Shown here piece after piece: positions 56,306-64,000 of a stretch of DNA of 64,000 nucleotides. Under the pieces are notes generated by a model. The model had not been told where the DNA came from and did no database searches. It saw only the letters and a program-made list of their open reading frames with translations. The DNA is from Rhodanobacter sp. B04 (GTDB lineage Bacteria; Pseudomonadota; Gammaproteobacteria; Xanthomonadales; Rhodanobacteraceae): positions 186,001 to 250,000 of the forward strand of contig NZ_MUNV01000005.1 in NCBI RefSeq assembly GCF_002001125.1, in the 5' to 3' direction. Within the stretch, counting starts at the first letter, position 1. Every line of letters begins with the position of its first letter. Both the position numbers and the translations under genes were made by a program.

Positions 56306-56383
56306 CGTTCGGTATCTCGTGGGTTTGCTGGCCCTGTACGCTCCGCCCTGCCGTCGGAAGGGGAAGATCAAGGGCGTCCTTGG

Positions 56384-56866
56384 CTATTTCTCGATATGGC
56401 CTTCGGCCATATCGAGCGCCATCACGATCGCATCCTCGCGTCCGTCGCGCGCCGGGTAATAGCGCGGCCGGCGCCCGATCTCGCTGAACCCTGCCGACTC
56501 GTACAGCGTCTTGGCCAGCGGGTTCGACGGGCGCACTTCGAGGAACAGCCGTTCGGCGCCATTCCACCGCGCGATATCCAGCAGCCGGCCAAGCAGGTGC
56601 CGACCCAGTCCCTTGCCACGATAGTCCGGCGCGATGCAGATATTCAGCAGATGCGCCTCGCCCGCACCCATCGACAGGATGCCGTAACCGGCAACCATCG
56701 CGTCCACGCACAATACCCAGCACGGATGCCCGGCTTTCAGGCAGTCGTTGAAGATGCCGTGCGACCACGGGAATTCGTAGGAGGCCACCTCCATCGCACT
56801 GACTGTGGACAGGTCCTTGGCGCGCATGGCGCGCACCTGGATAACCGGTTTGACGACCGCGACCAT
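56384..56866 (-). CDS. rimI: Ribosomal protein S18 alanine N-acetyltransferase RimI
   Basis: RimI acetylates the N-terminal Ala of S18. The 160-residue GNAT protein shows the RAMRAKDLSTVSAMEVASY start, the acetyl-CoA-binding RGKGLGRHLLGRL (R/Q-x2-G-x-G/A), LFLEVRPSNPLAKTLYESAGF and YYPARDGREDAIVM near the end. The start was set at 56866, so the upstream holD-like gene ends 6 bp before; a longer frame to 56923 would overlap it. Confidence 0.93.
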   Translation of the reverse strand: MVAVVKPVIQVRAMRAKDLSTVSAMEVASYEFPWSHGIFNDCLKAGHPCWVLCVDAMVAGYGILSMGAGEAHLLNICIAPDYRGKGLGRHLLGRLLDIARWNGAERLFLEVRPSNPLAKTLYESAGFSEIGRRPRYYPARDGREDAIVMALDMAEGHIEK

Positions 56867-56871
56867 CGCGA

Positions 56872-57372
56872 TTAGCCGCCTGCCGTGGCCAGCACGCGGC
56901 GCAAGCTGCGCAACGCGCTCCACAGCCGCCGCTTGGCCGCCGCACTGGTCAGCACCTGGGCAGGCTCATCGGCCAGCACGATCTGCGCGCGGTGCATCAC
57001 CGCTGCCGGCAAGCTGCGACCCAGCGCATGCGCCTGCGCCTCACCGAAGACCAGATAGGCACGTGCCTCCGGCACGTCGACCAGTTGTCCGCTGTCCACG
57101 CTCACCCGCGCGGCACGTGCCAGGGTCGCCCCGCATGCGCTCAATGCACGCCCCAGCAGATCGAGCTCGCGCGTGCTGCAGGTCTCCGGAAGCACCACCA
57201 CGCAGAGGCTGCCGGCAGCCGCTTCGGCGGCTGTGTTTGCCGGCTCGGCTGGCGCGACGTGACCGGCCGGCACCGCGGATGCTGTGCGACGCACCCATGG
57301 CACCACACCCAAGGCCCGCAAGACGCGGGCGCGCTGATTGGCACTCATCGGCTGGCGCAGCGGAAGATTCAT
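56872..57372 (-). CDS. holD: Probable DNA polymerase III subunit psi (HolD)
   Basis: This 166-residue protein lacks an obvious family name, but its position and pattern match HolD: it lies directly upstream of rimI as in E. coli. It starts with a RARVLRALGVVPWVRR segment (like QLQQLGITQWSLR), and ends with IVLADEPAQVLTSAAAKRRLWSALRSL, like the C-terminal helix region of psi. HolD bridges the chi subunit and the clamp loader. A poorly conserved, Ala/Pro-rich linker fills the middle. Identity is inference. Confidence 0.6.
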   Translation of the reverse strand: MNLPLRQPMSANQRARVLRALGVVPWVRRTASAVPAGHVAPAEPANTAAEAAAGSLCVVVLPETCSTRELDLLGRALSACGATLARAARVSVDSGQLVDVPEARAYLVFGEAQAHALGRSLPAAVMHRAQIVLADEPAQVLTSAAAKRRLWSALRSLRRVLATAGG

Positions 57373-58148
57373 GCCACGTTGCGCCTTGAACGGCGATGCG
57401 TGGCCAGTCCCCAGATCGTCCACACCGGACCGGACAGCAGGTAGATCGTGAAGCCGACGAACAGTACGCGGGCGGTATCCAGCACCAGCAGGGCCAGCAA
57501 CAACACGGCGCCAACCATCCAGGCGAAGGGCACACGCTGACTGTCGCCCATCGGCAGCGATTTGAAGCTGAAGTAGCGAAACCGGCTGACCATCAGCAGG
57601 CCCACGACCATCGCCATCACCGGTGTCACGAAGCACAGCTCGTCGCCGGAAAAACCCGACTTTTCCGCGCTCCACACGAACGACATGCACACGGCAGCGG
57701 CAGCCGGGCTGGCCAGCCCCTGGAAATAGCGCTTGTCGGCCACGCCGACCTGGGTATTGAAGCGCGCCAGCCGCAGCGCCGCGCAGGCCGCATAGATGAA
57801 GGCGGCAGCCCAGCCCAGCTTGCCCCACAGCGAACCGAAATCGCGCAGCGACGACAACGACCAGTTGTACATCACCAGCGCCGGCGCCAGCCCGAAACTG
57901 ACCAGGTCGGACAAGGAGTCGTACTGCACGCCGAATTCGCTCTGGGTACCGGTCATCCGTGCCACCCGGCCGTCCATGCCATCCAGCACCGCGGCGATGA
58001 ACACCGCCACCGCAGCCTCGGTGAAACGTCCGTCGATGCTGGCGATGATCGCGTAGAAACCTGCGAACATCGCACCCGTGGTGAACAGGTTCGGCAACAG
58101 GTAAATACCCCGGTGGCGCGGCGGGCGTACGGGCGTGGGCTCGCTCAT
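57369..58148 (-). CDS. pssA: CDP-diacylglycerol--serine O-phosphatidyltransferase
   Basis: PssA makes phosphatidylserine, the precursor of phosphatidylethanolamine. This 259-residue membrane enzyme has about six to eight hydrophobic segments and the CDP-alcohol phosphotransferase signature DGMDGRVARMTGTQSEFG plus DSLSD (D-x2-DG-x2-AR-x8-G-x3-D-x3-D) near residue 56-78. The membrane (type II) PssA form is indicated by the C-terminal extension. The stop overlaps the ATG of the holD-like gene. Confidence 0.93.
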   Translation of the reverse strand: MSEPTPVRPPRHRGIYLLPNLFTTGAMFAGFYAIIASIDGRFTEAAVAVFIAAVLDGMDGRVARMTGTQSEFGVQYDSLSDLVSFGLAPALVMYNWSLSSLRDFGSLWGKLGWAAAFIYAACAALRLARFNTQVGVADKRYFQGLASPAAAAVCMSFVWSAEKSGFSGDELCFVTPVMAMVVGLLMVSRFRYFSFKSLPMGDSQRVPFAWMVGAVLLLALLVLDTARVLFVGFTIYLLSGPVWTIWGLATHRRSRRNVA

Positions 58149-58273
58149 GAATCAAGACCGTGACAGGATGCGCGCAGTGTAAACCATCGGCTGCTTGAGT
58201 CCGGACAGCCGGAGTGATAACAAGAGCATCTGCAGTCCAACCGCCCGCACCCCCATATTTCATGGAGAACACC

Positions 58274-58693
58274 ATGCATCGTTCACTGATCGCCGTGGCA
58301 CTGCTGCTACTGGCTCCGCTGGCCACTGCCCAGGTCTATAAATGGACGGATGCCAGCGGCACGGTGCATTACTCGCAGGACGCCCCGCCCCAGGGGACGA
58401 AATACAAGCAGGTGACCACCACCGGCACGGTGGATCCGGTGGCACCAGCCACCAAGGAGAACCGCGAGGTGAATACCGAATCGGGTTCCACGCCGGCCCA
58501 GCCGGTCGCCGACACCCCGGAAAACCGCGCCAAGCTGTGCACGTCGCTGAAATCCAATCTCACGGCACTGCAAGGCAGCGGTCCGGTGGTGATGCAGCAG
58601 GACGGCAAGCCTACTGCGCTCGATGACGCCCAACGCAAACAGCAGGCCAGCACGGCGCAGTCGCAATACAGCCAGTATTGCCAGAGCAACTGA
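58274..58693 (+). CDS. DUF4124 domain-containing secreted protein
   Basis: This 139-residue protein has a signal peptide (MHRSLIAVALLLLAPLATA, then QVYKWTDASG) and the DUF4124 motif QVYKWTDASGTVHYSQ with DAPPQGTKYK. The family is periplasmic and widespread in Xanthomonadales and Pseudomonas, without known function. The C-terminus is Gln/Ser-rich. GGAG is placed seven bases before the ATG at 58274. It is divergent from pssA. Confidence 0.88.
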   Translation: MHRSLIAVALLLLAPLATAQVYKWTDASGTVHYSQDAPPQGTKYKQVTTTGTVDPVAPATKENREVNTESGSTPAQPVADTPENRAKLCTSLKSNLTALQGSGPVVMQQDGKPTALDDAQRKQQASTAQSQYSQYCQSN

Positions 58694-58768
58694 CCGCTCG
58701 TCGACGGTGCCGGCGGCCCATCGCCTGCCGGCACCCACGTTGACCAGCGACAGTGGTGGCGGGCCGCT

Positions 58769-58774
58769 ACAATA
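58769..58774 (+). promoter_or_regulatory. -10 element upstream of proS
   Basis: TACAAT lies 30 bp before the proS ATG. No -35 hexamer is well placed (TTGACC is 22 bp upstream). Confidence 0.4.
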
Positions 58775-58804
58775 GGCGTCTTTAACCACGCCGGAACAAA
58801 CCGC

Positions 58805-60502
58805 ATGCGCCTCAGCCAATTCCACCTGGCCACCGTCAAGGAAGTCCCTGCCGACGCTGAAATCACCAGCCATCGGCTGATGCTGCGCGCCGGCATGATC
58901 CGCAAGCTCGCCTCCGGCCTGTACACCTGGTCGCCGTTGGGCTTGCGCGTGCTGCGCAAGGTGGAGGCGATCGTGCGCGAGGAAATGGACCGTGCCGGCG
59001 CGATCGAAATGCTGATGCCAACGATCCAGCCCAGGGAGCTGTGGGAGGAAAGCGGCCGCTGGGCGAAGTTCGGCCCCCAGCTGCTGAAGATCAAGGATCG
59101 CAAGGAGCAGGAGTTCTGCTACGCCCCCACCGCCGAGGAAGTGGTCACCGATTACGCACGCAACGAGCTGAAAAGCTACAAGCAGCTGCCGGTCAATTTC
59201 TACCAGATCCAGACCAAGTTCCGCGACGAGATCCGCCCGCGTTTCGGCGTGATGCGCGCGCGCGAATTCCTGATGAAGGACGCCTATTCCTTTCACCTGA
59301 CCCAGGAATCACTGGCTGAAACCTATGCGGCGATGTATCAGGCCTATACGCGCATCTTCAGCCGGCTCGGCTTGACGTTCCGCGCCGTGCAGGCCGATAC
59401 CGGTGCGATTGGCGGCAATGCCAGCCATGAATTCCAGGTGCTGGCCGATTCCGGCGAGGACGCCATCGCCTTTTCCGACGGTTCCGAATACGCCGCGAAC
59501 CTGGAGAAGGCCGAGGCACTCGCGCCGACCGCCAAGCGCGCTGCCCCGAGCGCCGCACTGCAGCGGGTCGACACGCCGAACCAGAAAACCATCGACGAGG
59601 TCAGCGCCTTCCTCAAGGTGTCGCCGCAGCAATGCGTGAAGACCCTGCTGGTGCGCGGCCGAGACGGCCTGGTCGCGCTGTGCCTGCGCGGCGACCACGA
59701 GATCAATGAAGTGAAGGCCGGCAAGCTGGCCGAACTGCCGGACGAATCGGTACTGGCGAGCGAAGAGGAAATCCTCGCCGCCACCGGCACGCGGCCCGGC
59801 TTCATCGGTCCGGCCGGGCTGCCCGATTCGATCCCGGTCATCGTCGACCGCGATGCCGCGGTGCTGGCCGACTTCGTCTGTGGCGGCCAGGCCGATGGCA
59901 GCCACTACACCGGCGCGAACTGGGATCGCGATGCACGGATCACCCGCATTGCCGACCTGCGCAACGTGGTCGAGGGCGACCTGTCGCCGGATGGCAAGGG
60001 CACGCTGCACATCGCCCGCGGCATCGAGGTCGGCCATGTATTCCAGCTCGGCCAGAAATACGCCGAGGCGCTCAAGGCCACCGTGGTGGACGACCAGGGT
60101 CGGTTGCAGCTGATGACCATGGGCTGCTACGGCATCGGCATCAGCCGCATTGTCGCGGCCGCGATCGAGCAGCGCCATGACGAGGCCGGCATCGTCTGGC
60201 CCGAAGCGATGGCGCCATGGCGAGTGGCGGTATGCGTGATCAACCAGCGCAACGTACCGGAGGTCAGCGCCGCGGCCGAGGCGCTGTACCAGCAGCTCAG
60301 CCAGCTGGGCATCGAAACCGTGCTGGACGACCGTGGCCTGCGCCCGGGCGGCATGTTTGCCGATATGGAACTGATCGGCATTCCGCATCGCGTAGTCGTC
60401 AGCGAGCGTGGCGTGGCTGCCGGCACGCTGGAATACCGCGCACGCAACGAAAGCGAAAGTCGCTCGGTCAGTCAGGATGAGTTATTCAGCCTGCTCGCTT
60501 AA
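58805..60502 (+). CDS. proS: Prolyl-tRNA synthetase (bacterial type)
   Basis: ProS charges tRNA-Pro. The 565-residue class II synthetase has the motif 2 region [20 protein letters not shown] with [12 protein letters not shown], an inserted YbaK-like editing domain (~230-380, [20 protein letters not shown]), motif 3 [20 protein letters not shown] and the anticodon-binding domain at the end. The long editing insertion marks the bacterial type. Confidence 0.97.
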   Translation: MRLSQFHLATVKEVPADAEITSHRLMLRAGMIRKLASGLYTWSPLGLRVLRKVEAIVREEMDRAGAIEMLMPTIQPRELWEESGRWAKFGPQLLKIKDRKEQEFCYAPTAEEVVTDYARNELKSYKQLPVNFYQIQTKFRDEIRPRFGVMRAREFLMKDAYSFHLTQESLAETYAAMYQAYTRIFSRLGLTFRAVQADTGAIGGNASHEFQVLADSGEDAIAFSDGSEYAANLEKAEALAPTAKRAAPSAALQRVDTPNQKTIDEVSAFLKVSPQQCVKTLLVRGRDGLVALCLRGDHEINEVKAGKLAELPDESVLASEEEILAATGTRPGFIGPAGLPDSIPVIVDRDAAVLADFVCGGQADGSHYTGANWDRDARITRIADLRNVVEGDLSPDGKGTLHIARGIEVGHVFQLGQKYAEALKATVVDDQGRLQLMTMGCYGIGISRIVAAAIEQRHDEAGIVWPEAMAPWRVAVCVINQRNVPEVSAAAEALYQQLSQLGIETVLDDRGLRPGGMFADMELIGIPHRVVVSERGVAAGTLEYRARNESESRSVSQDELFSLLA

Positions 60503-60551
60503 CGATGGCCTGAATTAAGTCTGTGCGCGTCAGTCATCCGGCCCACTCTTA

Positions 60552-60711
60552 AAGGATGATCTGAATAAGTCCTTGCCTGTCATTCCAGCGAACCCCGAAC
60601 AGGGGGCAAGAGCTGGAAACCAGCGTCTTCAGCGACCTGCAACGGCCCTGGATCCCAGCTCTTGCCCCCGTTCGGGGTTCGCCGGGATGACGAATTATTC
60701 AGACCATCCTT
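60552..60711. repeat. 160-bp inverted-repeat (MITE/BIME-like) element
   Basis: The ends AAGGATGATCTGAATAA (left) and TTATTCAGACCATCCTT (right) are near-perfect inverted copies, and the inner segments (CCAGCGAACCCCGAAC..GGGGGCAAGAGCTGG and its complement with CTCTTGCCCCCGTTCGGGG) also pair. The whole folds into one long hairpin with a short central loop. A partial copy of the left end (GATGGCCTGAATTAAGT) precedes it at 60504. No transposase is visible. Confidence 0.8.
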
Positions 60712-60739
60712 AACAGTTTTCACATTCCGGATATCCCAG

Positions 60740-60766
60740 AAAACGGCCGCTGCGTGCGGCCGTTTT
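60740..60766 (+). terminator. Terminator downstream of the repeat element
   Basis: AAAACGGCCGC and GCGGCCGTTTT form an 11-bp stem with a TGCGT loop and a TTTTCG tail. It probably ends the proS transcript (238 bp past the stop) or transcription entering the element, and it insulates the H-NS gene. Confidence 0.7.
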
Positions 60767-61004
60767 CGTATTCGGCAATCGCCCTCGGCGCCATTACATG
60801 CACCGCTTATTAAAATCATCGGCGCACGATTATTTGGTGCTTAATGTGACAACCGCTTCACGACGCGCTCACTCGCTTTACAAATATTCCGAAAATCAGC
60901 GAGAATCGGGATTGCAACACGAAGTCCGGCACCATTCCCCAATAATAGCCGGGCCAGAATCAGACCATTCCATTCAATTACCGACACTCACCCGGGAGTC
61001 AGTC

Positions 61005-61328
61005 ATGGCCGTCGACATCAAGAATCTCAATCACAATCAGCTCAACGACCTGATCAGCAAGGCGCAGGTGCGCCAGAATGAACTGCGTAAGGAAAAAGTC
61101 GTCAAGCTGCGCGAAAAAGTGCATGCGCTGATCAAGGCCGAAGGTTATGCCTTCGAGGACATATTCGGCAGCACGCGCGGCAAGGCCAAGCGCACCACCG
61201 GCACGGTCGCGCCGAAATACCGCAACCCGGCCAACCCGGCCCAGACCTGGTCCGGCCGCGGCAAGCGCCCGCACTGGTTCAGCGATGCGCTGAAGGCCGG
61301 CAAGAAGGAAAAGGATCTGGCGATCTGA
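61005..61328 (+). CDS. H-NS family nucleoid-associated protein
   Basis: This 107-residue protein has an N-terminal coiled-coil oligomerisation region (NHNQLNDLISKAQVRQNELR, then basic helix) and the C-terminal DNA-binding motif YRNPANPAQTWSGRGKRPHW, the classic H-NS/Bv3F core. It should bind AT-rich DNA and silence acquired genes. Length is shorter than E. coli H-NS and matches the Xanthomonas XrvA/Bv3F group. ATG 61005 follows GGGAGT; earlier in-frame codons are not supported. Confidence 0.93.
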   Translation: MAVDIKNLNHNQLNDLISKAQVRQNELRKEKVVKLREKVHALIKAEGYAFEDIFGSTRGKAKRTTGTVAPKYRNPANPAQTWSGRGKRPHWFSDALKAGKKEKDLAI

Positions 61329-61382
61329 TCGCCACTCCGAATTAAGATCACTGCATCGGTAAACCCGCATGTGATCCACATG

Positions 61383-61410
61383 AAAACGCCGGCTTGAAAA
61401 CCGGCGTTTT
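61383..61410 (+). terminator. Rho-independent terminator of the H-NS-like gene
   Basis: AAAACGCCGG (61383-61392) pairs with CCGGCGTTTT (61401-61410) around an 8-base loop, followed by T-rich CATTTTC. It lies 55 bp after the stop codon. Confidence 0.85.
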
Positions 61411-61579
61411 CATTTTCTTCGCCATGCGCAGCGCAGGTTCCGCACCCGCTCCCCAACCCTTTCTCCCGCAAGGGACTTGCCACGGTCGCCAAAGGGAGTG
61501 GGGCAAAGCGTGCCGAGCGGTTTCGTTGCTTTCGGGACCATCGCATCCGGAAGCTTGCGGACTCCGGCTCGACCGATTT

Positions 61580-62860
61580 TCAGAGGGAGCGACGCGGCGA
61601 CACCAGCAAATCGCCGAACATCAGTCCCGCCACCAGCGACACCAGCAAGGTCAGCAACAGCAGGCCGGTATCCATGCCCAGCGTGGTATTGCGATCGAGC
61701 AGAAAGGACATGCTGCGGAAACCGACGCTGCCCGGCACCAGCAACAGAATGCCTGGCTCACGCACCACCGCCCCCGGACGGTGCGCATATCGCGCATAGA
61801 TGTTGGCCAACGCGCTCAACAGCAACCCGCCAAGGAACACGCCGAACGGTGCCGCGGGCAGCGAGCCGGAAATTTCGCCACCCCAGCGCGTGGCCAGGTA
61901 ACCGACGATCACCGCGACGATCACTACCGGCCAGTCGCGTCGCGCCGCACGGAACAGGATGGCGAAGGCGATCGCCGCCACCAGCAGGGCCGGGTAATCG
62001 GTCCACGTAGGCAACGGCGGCAGCGCGAAATCACGCGCCTGGATGCCCAGCGCCGCGCACAACTGGGTGGCGGCGATCGTGCCGAAAGTGAGCTTGAGCA
62101 GGGTCGACATGGCGCCACCCATGCGGGCCATGCCGGAGACCAGGTGCTGGCTGGAAATCTCGCGAACCGCGGTGGTCAGCGACATGCCGGGGATCAGGAT
62201 GATCAGGCTGGCCAGTACCACCGACTTGATCGCCAGCGGCACCACGAAGGCGCTCACCACGATCGTCATGGCGGTGGCCACCAGCGCGCAGATCGCATCG
62301 CTGGCCACCGCCAGCCGCGGCCGGCTGCCCGCCAGCACGGAGATCCCGCCGATGATCACGCCGATCGCCCCGGCGACCAGCACATCGACCCACGCGCTGT
62401 GCAGGAACAGCGCGGCGATGCTGGCGCCGGACAGGCCATAGCTGGCGATCAGCCCGGCCTTGTCACGCCGCGTATCCGGCAAGCCCAGCGCGCGCAACCG
62501 GTGGAAGCCCTCGCGCAGATCCAGCTCGCCGGCAATCGCGCGGTCGGCGATCTCGTCGGCCTGGCACAGCCGGGCCAGATTCACCTCGCCCGGCGCCAGC
62601 CGCATCACCTGGGTGGTCTGCGCCACGCCCTCCTCGCCCTGGGCCAGGTCGGCGAACGAGATGATCAGCGCGGTAGGGCTGGACCATACATCCGCGGCCA
62701 GCCCCAGGCGCTGTGCCGCGCCGGCCACCGCCATCTCCAGTCGAGGCGCCGAGGTGCCGTACTGGTGCAGCCGGCGGGCCAGCTCCAGCAGGAAGGCGAT
62801 GCGCGTGTTCAGCGCCGTGGTGGCGAACTGCTGCCGGCTGATGACGCTGTCCGCGCTCAT
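61580..62860 (-). CDS. Threonine/serine exporter family protein (ThrE-like, DUF1212 plus DUF3815)
   Basis: This 426-residue protein fuses the YjjP-like N-terminal part (~1-255: cytoplasmic AFLLELARRLHQYGTSAPRLE, then helices) with the YjjB-like C-terminal part (~270-420, ILLLVPGSVGFRSMSFLLDR). Ten or so hydrophobic helices are visible. ThrE of Corynebacterium exports Thr and Ser; substrate here is inferred. The ATG at 62860 overlaps the nfeD stop (ATGA), so it is probably the last gene of the qmcA-nfeD operon. Confidence 0.85.
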   Translation of the reverse strand: MSADSVISRQQFATTALNTRIAFLLELARRLHQYGTSAPRLEMAVAGAAQRLGLAADVWSSPTALIISFADLAQGEEGVAQTTQVMRLAPGEVNLARLCQADEIADRAIAGELDLREGFHRLRALGLPDTRRDKAGLIASYGLSGASIAALFLHSAWVDVLVAGAIGVIIGGISVLAGSRPRLAVASDAICALVATAMTIVVSAFVVPLAIKSVVLASLIILIPGMSLTTAVREISSQHLVSGMARMGGAMSTLLKLTFGTIAATQLCAALGIQARDFALPPLPTWTDYPALLVAAIAFAILFRAARRDWPVVIVAVIVGYLATRWGGEISGSLPAAPFGVFLGGLLLSALANIYARYAHRPGAVVREPGILLLVPGSVGFRSMSFLLDRNTTLGMDTGLLLLTLLVSLVAGLMFGDLLVSPRRSL

Positions 62861-63303
62861 GCTGCCGGGCGCACCTTCAACGTGGTGCCTTCGACAGCCA
62901 CCACTTCCACCGTGCTGCCCAGCGGCAGGTCTGGTCCGCTGACCAGCCATTGGCCATCGCCCACGCCAGCCTTGCCGCGGCCGTTGACGATCGGCTCGAC
63001 CAGTTCATAGCGCTGGCCGATCATCTGCTCGGCGCGCCGGTTGAGCCGTTCGCTGCCCGGTTCGCTGCGCTCCAGCCGCGGTCGCAGCAAGCGCGCATAG
63101 GCCATGCATGAGGCAAACGCCAAGACGGCGAACAGCACCGCCTGCGCCAGCAGGCCAAGCGTCGGCATCAGCCACAGCAACGCTCCCATCGCCGCCGCGG
63201 CCAGGCCGATCCACAGCATGAAATAACCCGGCACCAGCAGCTCGCCGGCAATCAGCAGCAACGCAAGGATCCACCACAGGTAATGCGCGGAAAGCTCCCA
63301 CAT
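62857..63303 (-). CDS. nfeD: NfeD family membrane protein
   Basis: This 148-residue protein is the short NfeD form without the N-terminal protease. It has two or three membrane helices (~5-70, LWWILALLLIAGELLVPGYF) and a C-terminal OB-fold (~80-148, GQRYELVEPIVNGRGKAGVG). It usually works with SPFH proteins, and its gene follows qmcA. ATG 63303 is favoured by GAGG seven bases upstream; GTG at 63312 is the alternative. Confidence 0.88.
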   Translation of the reverse strand: MWELSAHYLWWILALLLIAGELLVPGYFMLWIGLAAAAMGALLWLMPTLGLLAQAVLFAVLAFASCMAYARLLRPRLERSEPGSERLNRRAEQMIGQRYELVEPIVNGRGKAGVGDGQWLVSGPDLPLGSTVEVVAVEGTTLKVRPAA

Positions 63304-63313
63304 GGCGGCCACC

Positions 63314-64000
63314 TCAGCGCAGCGGCGGCTGGATCGCCACCGCCTTCTGCTGCTGGCCCAGCGACTCCTTGGCCAGCTCGGCGATGCCGGCCAACGAGCC
63401 GAGGATGCCGGTGGCCTCGATCGGCAGCAGCAGCATCTTCTGGTTCGGCGACTTCGCCATTTCCTTCAGCGCCTCGACGTAGTTGTTGGCGACGAAGTAG
63501 TTCAGCGCGTTGACGTTGCCGCCGGAGATCGCCTCGGAGACCATCGTGGTCGCCTTCGCCTCCGCCTCGGCCGAACGCTCGCGCGCCTCGGCGGCGCGGA
63601 ACGCGGCTTCCTTCTCGCCTTCGGCGGCCAGGATCACCGACTGTTTCTCGCCCTCGGCCTTGAGGATCGCCGCCTGGCGGAAACCCTCGGCGTCGAGGAT
63701 GTTGGCGCGCTTCTCGCGCTCGGCCTTCATCTGCCGCGCCATCGCGTCGACCAGGTCGCGCGGCGGCGCGATGTCCTTGATCTCGATGCGGTTGACCTTG
63801 ACGCCCCACGGATGGGTCGCCTCGTCCACCACCTTGAGCAGCTTTGCGTTGATCGCATCGCGCTGGCTCAACGACTCGTCCAGGTCCATCGAACCGAGCA
63901 CGGTGCGGATGTTGGTCATGATCAGCGCCAGCGAGGCCTGCTCCAGGTTGGACACCTCGTAGGCCGCCTTGGACGCGTCCAGCACCTGGTAGAACACCAC
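63314..64000 (-). CDS. qmcA: SPFH/Band 7 family protein QmcA, C-terminal part
   Basis: The gene runs off the right edge; 228 residues are visible. They cover the end of the Band 7 domain ([40 protein letters not shown]) and a long charged helix ([36 protein letters not shown]) typical of stomatin-like oligomers. QmcA-type proteins form inner-membrane microdomain rings with HflK/HflC-like function. It is first of the qmcA-nfeD-thrE-like operon. Confidence 0.9.
   Translation of the reverse strand: MVFYQVLDASKAAYEVSNLEQASLALIMTNIRTVLGSMDLDESLSQRDAINAKLLKVVDEATHPWGVKVNRIEIKDIAPPRDLVDAMARQMKAEREKRANILDAEGFRQAAILKAEGEKQSVILAAEGEKEAAFRAAEARERSAEAEAKATTMVSEAISGGNVNALNYFVANNYVEALKEMAKSPNQKMLLLPIEATGILGSLAGIAELAKESLGQQQKAVAIQPPLR

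Larger units (their letters stand above)
60503..61004. other. AT-rich intergenic region between proS and the H-NS-like gene
   Basis: This 502-bp region holds the repeat element, the terminator at 60740 and, from about 60790, an AT-rich stretch (ATTAAAATCATC, TTTACAAATATTCC) that should carry the promoter of the H-NS-type gene. A 79-codon frame on the minus strand (60580-60819) covers the repeat and is not believed to be a gene. Confidence 0.6.

Noticed and set aside
52832..56371. 1179-codon open frame on the minus strand antisense to valS and the toxin gene
   Set aside because: It is a frame shadow produced by high GC codon use; the sequence has no recognisable domain and valS on the plus strand is clear.
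60580..60819. 79-codon frame over the inverted-repeat element
   Set aside because: Covers a hairpin repeat and a terminator; the translation has no family match.

Overview
The window is a chromosomal stretch of a high-GC gammaproteobacterium. Gene order and protein character point to the Xanthomonadales, most likely Rhodanobacteraceae (Rhodanobacter/Dyella-like). Supporting signs are the hda–perM–DUF2066–purM–purN block, a Pil-Chp cluster of the pilGHIJ–chpA–chpB–chpC type, many GTG/TTG starts, frequent 4-nt start/stop overlaps, and TAGAAT or TACAAT -10 boxes close to start codons. This placement is inference, because no rRNA or tRNA gene is visible. Nearly all of the window is housekeeping core genome.

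Layout. 1-6.5 kb: trmJ (partial), suhB, hda, an AI-2E-type permease, DUF2066, then purM-purN and a DUF3108 protein. 6.6-12.3 kb: a two-component system whose kinase has a degenerate ATP-binding region, then tesA divergent from the ybbA-ybbP export ABC transporter. 12.3-15.5 kb: a GST, an SLC13/YbiR-like transporter and two secreted proteins. 15.5-22.1 kb: mazG, cysQ, nudE, a HisN-like phosphatase, a lone gspN, bioA, a small secreted protein and rsmE. 22.1-34.3 kb: the complete twitching-motility chemosensory cluster on the minus strand (chpC, chpB, chpA, pilJ, pilI, pilH, pilG). 34.6-40.5 kb: gshB, a TonB protein, algH, ruvX, pyrB and a large lipoprotein, closed by a strong terminator. 40.5-44.6 kb: pilU and pilT, then proC-yggT. 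44.7-52 kb: a BtuF-like protein, yjbQ and pdxH; a glycerate-kinase-like gene; a YbjQ protein; an epimerase-like protein; then aroK-aroB-WGR-hemE. 52-53.5 kb: a small accessory patch with a HigB/HigA-type toxin-antitoxin pair and REP-like repeats. 53.5-60.5 kb: valS, rimI, a probable holD, pssA, a DUF4124 protein and proS. 60.5-64 kb: an inverted-repeat element, an H-NS-family gene, and the thrE-like/nfeD/qmcA operon cut by the window end.

How the genes work together. The Pil-Chp cluster (sensor PilJ, adaptors PilI and ChpC, kinase ChpA, regulators PilG and PilH) and the motors PilT and PilU together control and drive type IV pilus retraction. Two purine steps (PurM, PurN), two shikimate steps (AroK, AroB) and several cofactor genes (BioA, PdxH, HemE, GshB) supply core metabolism.

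No obviously new multi-gene system was found. The items most worth a second look are the active-site loss in ChpB together with the absence of pilK, the tandem 60-bp coding repeat in chpA, the degenerate histidine kinase, the leaderless-looking toxin-antitoxin promoter with embedded operators, the 160-bp inverted-repeat element at 60.55 kb, and the HolD candidate.
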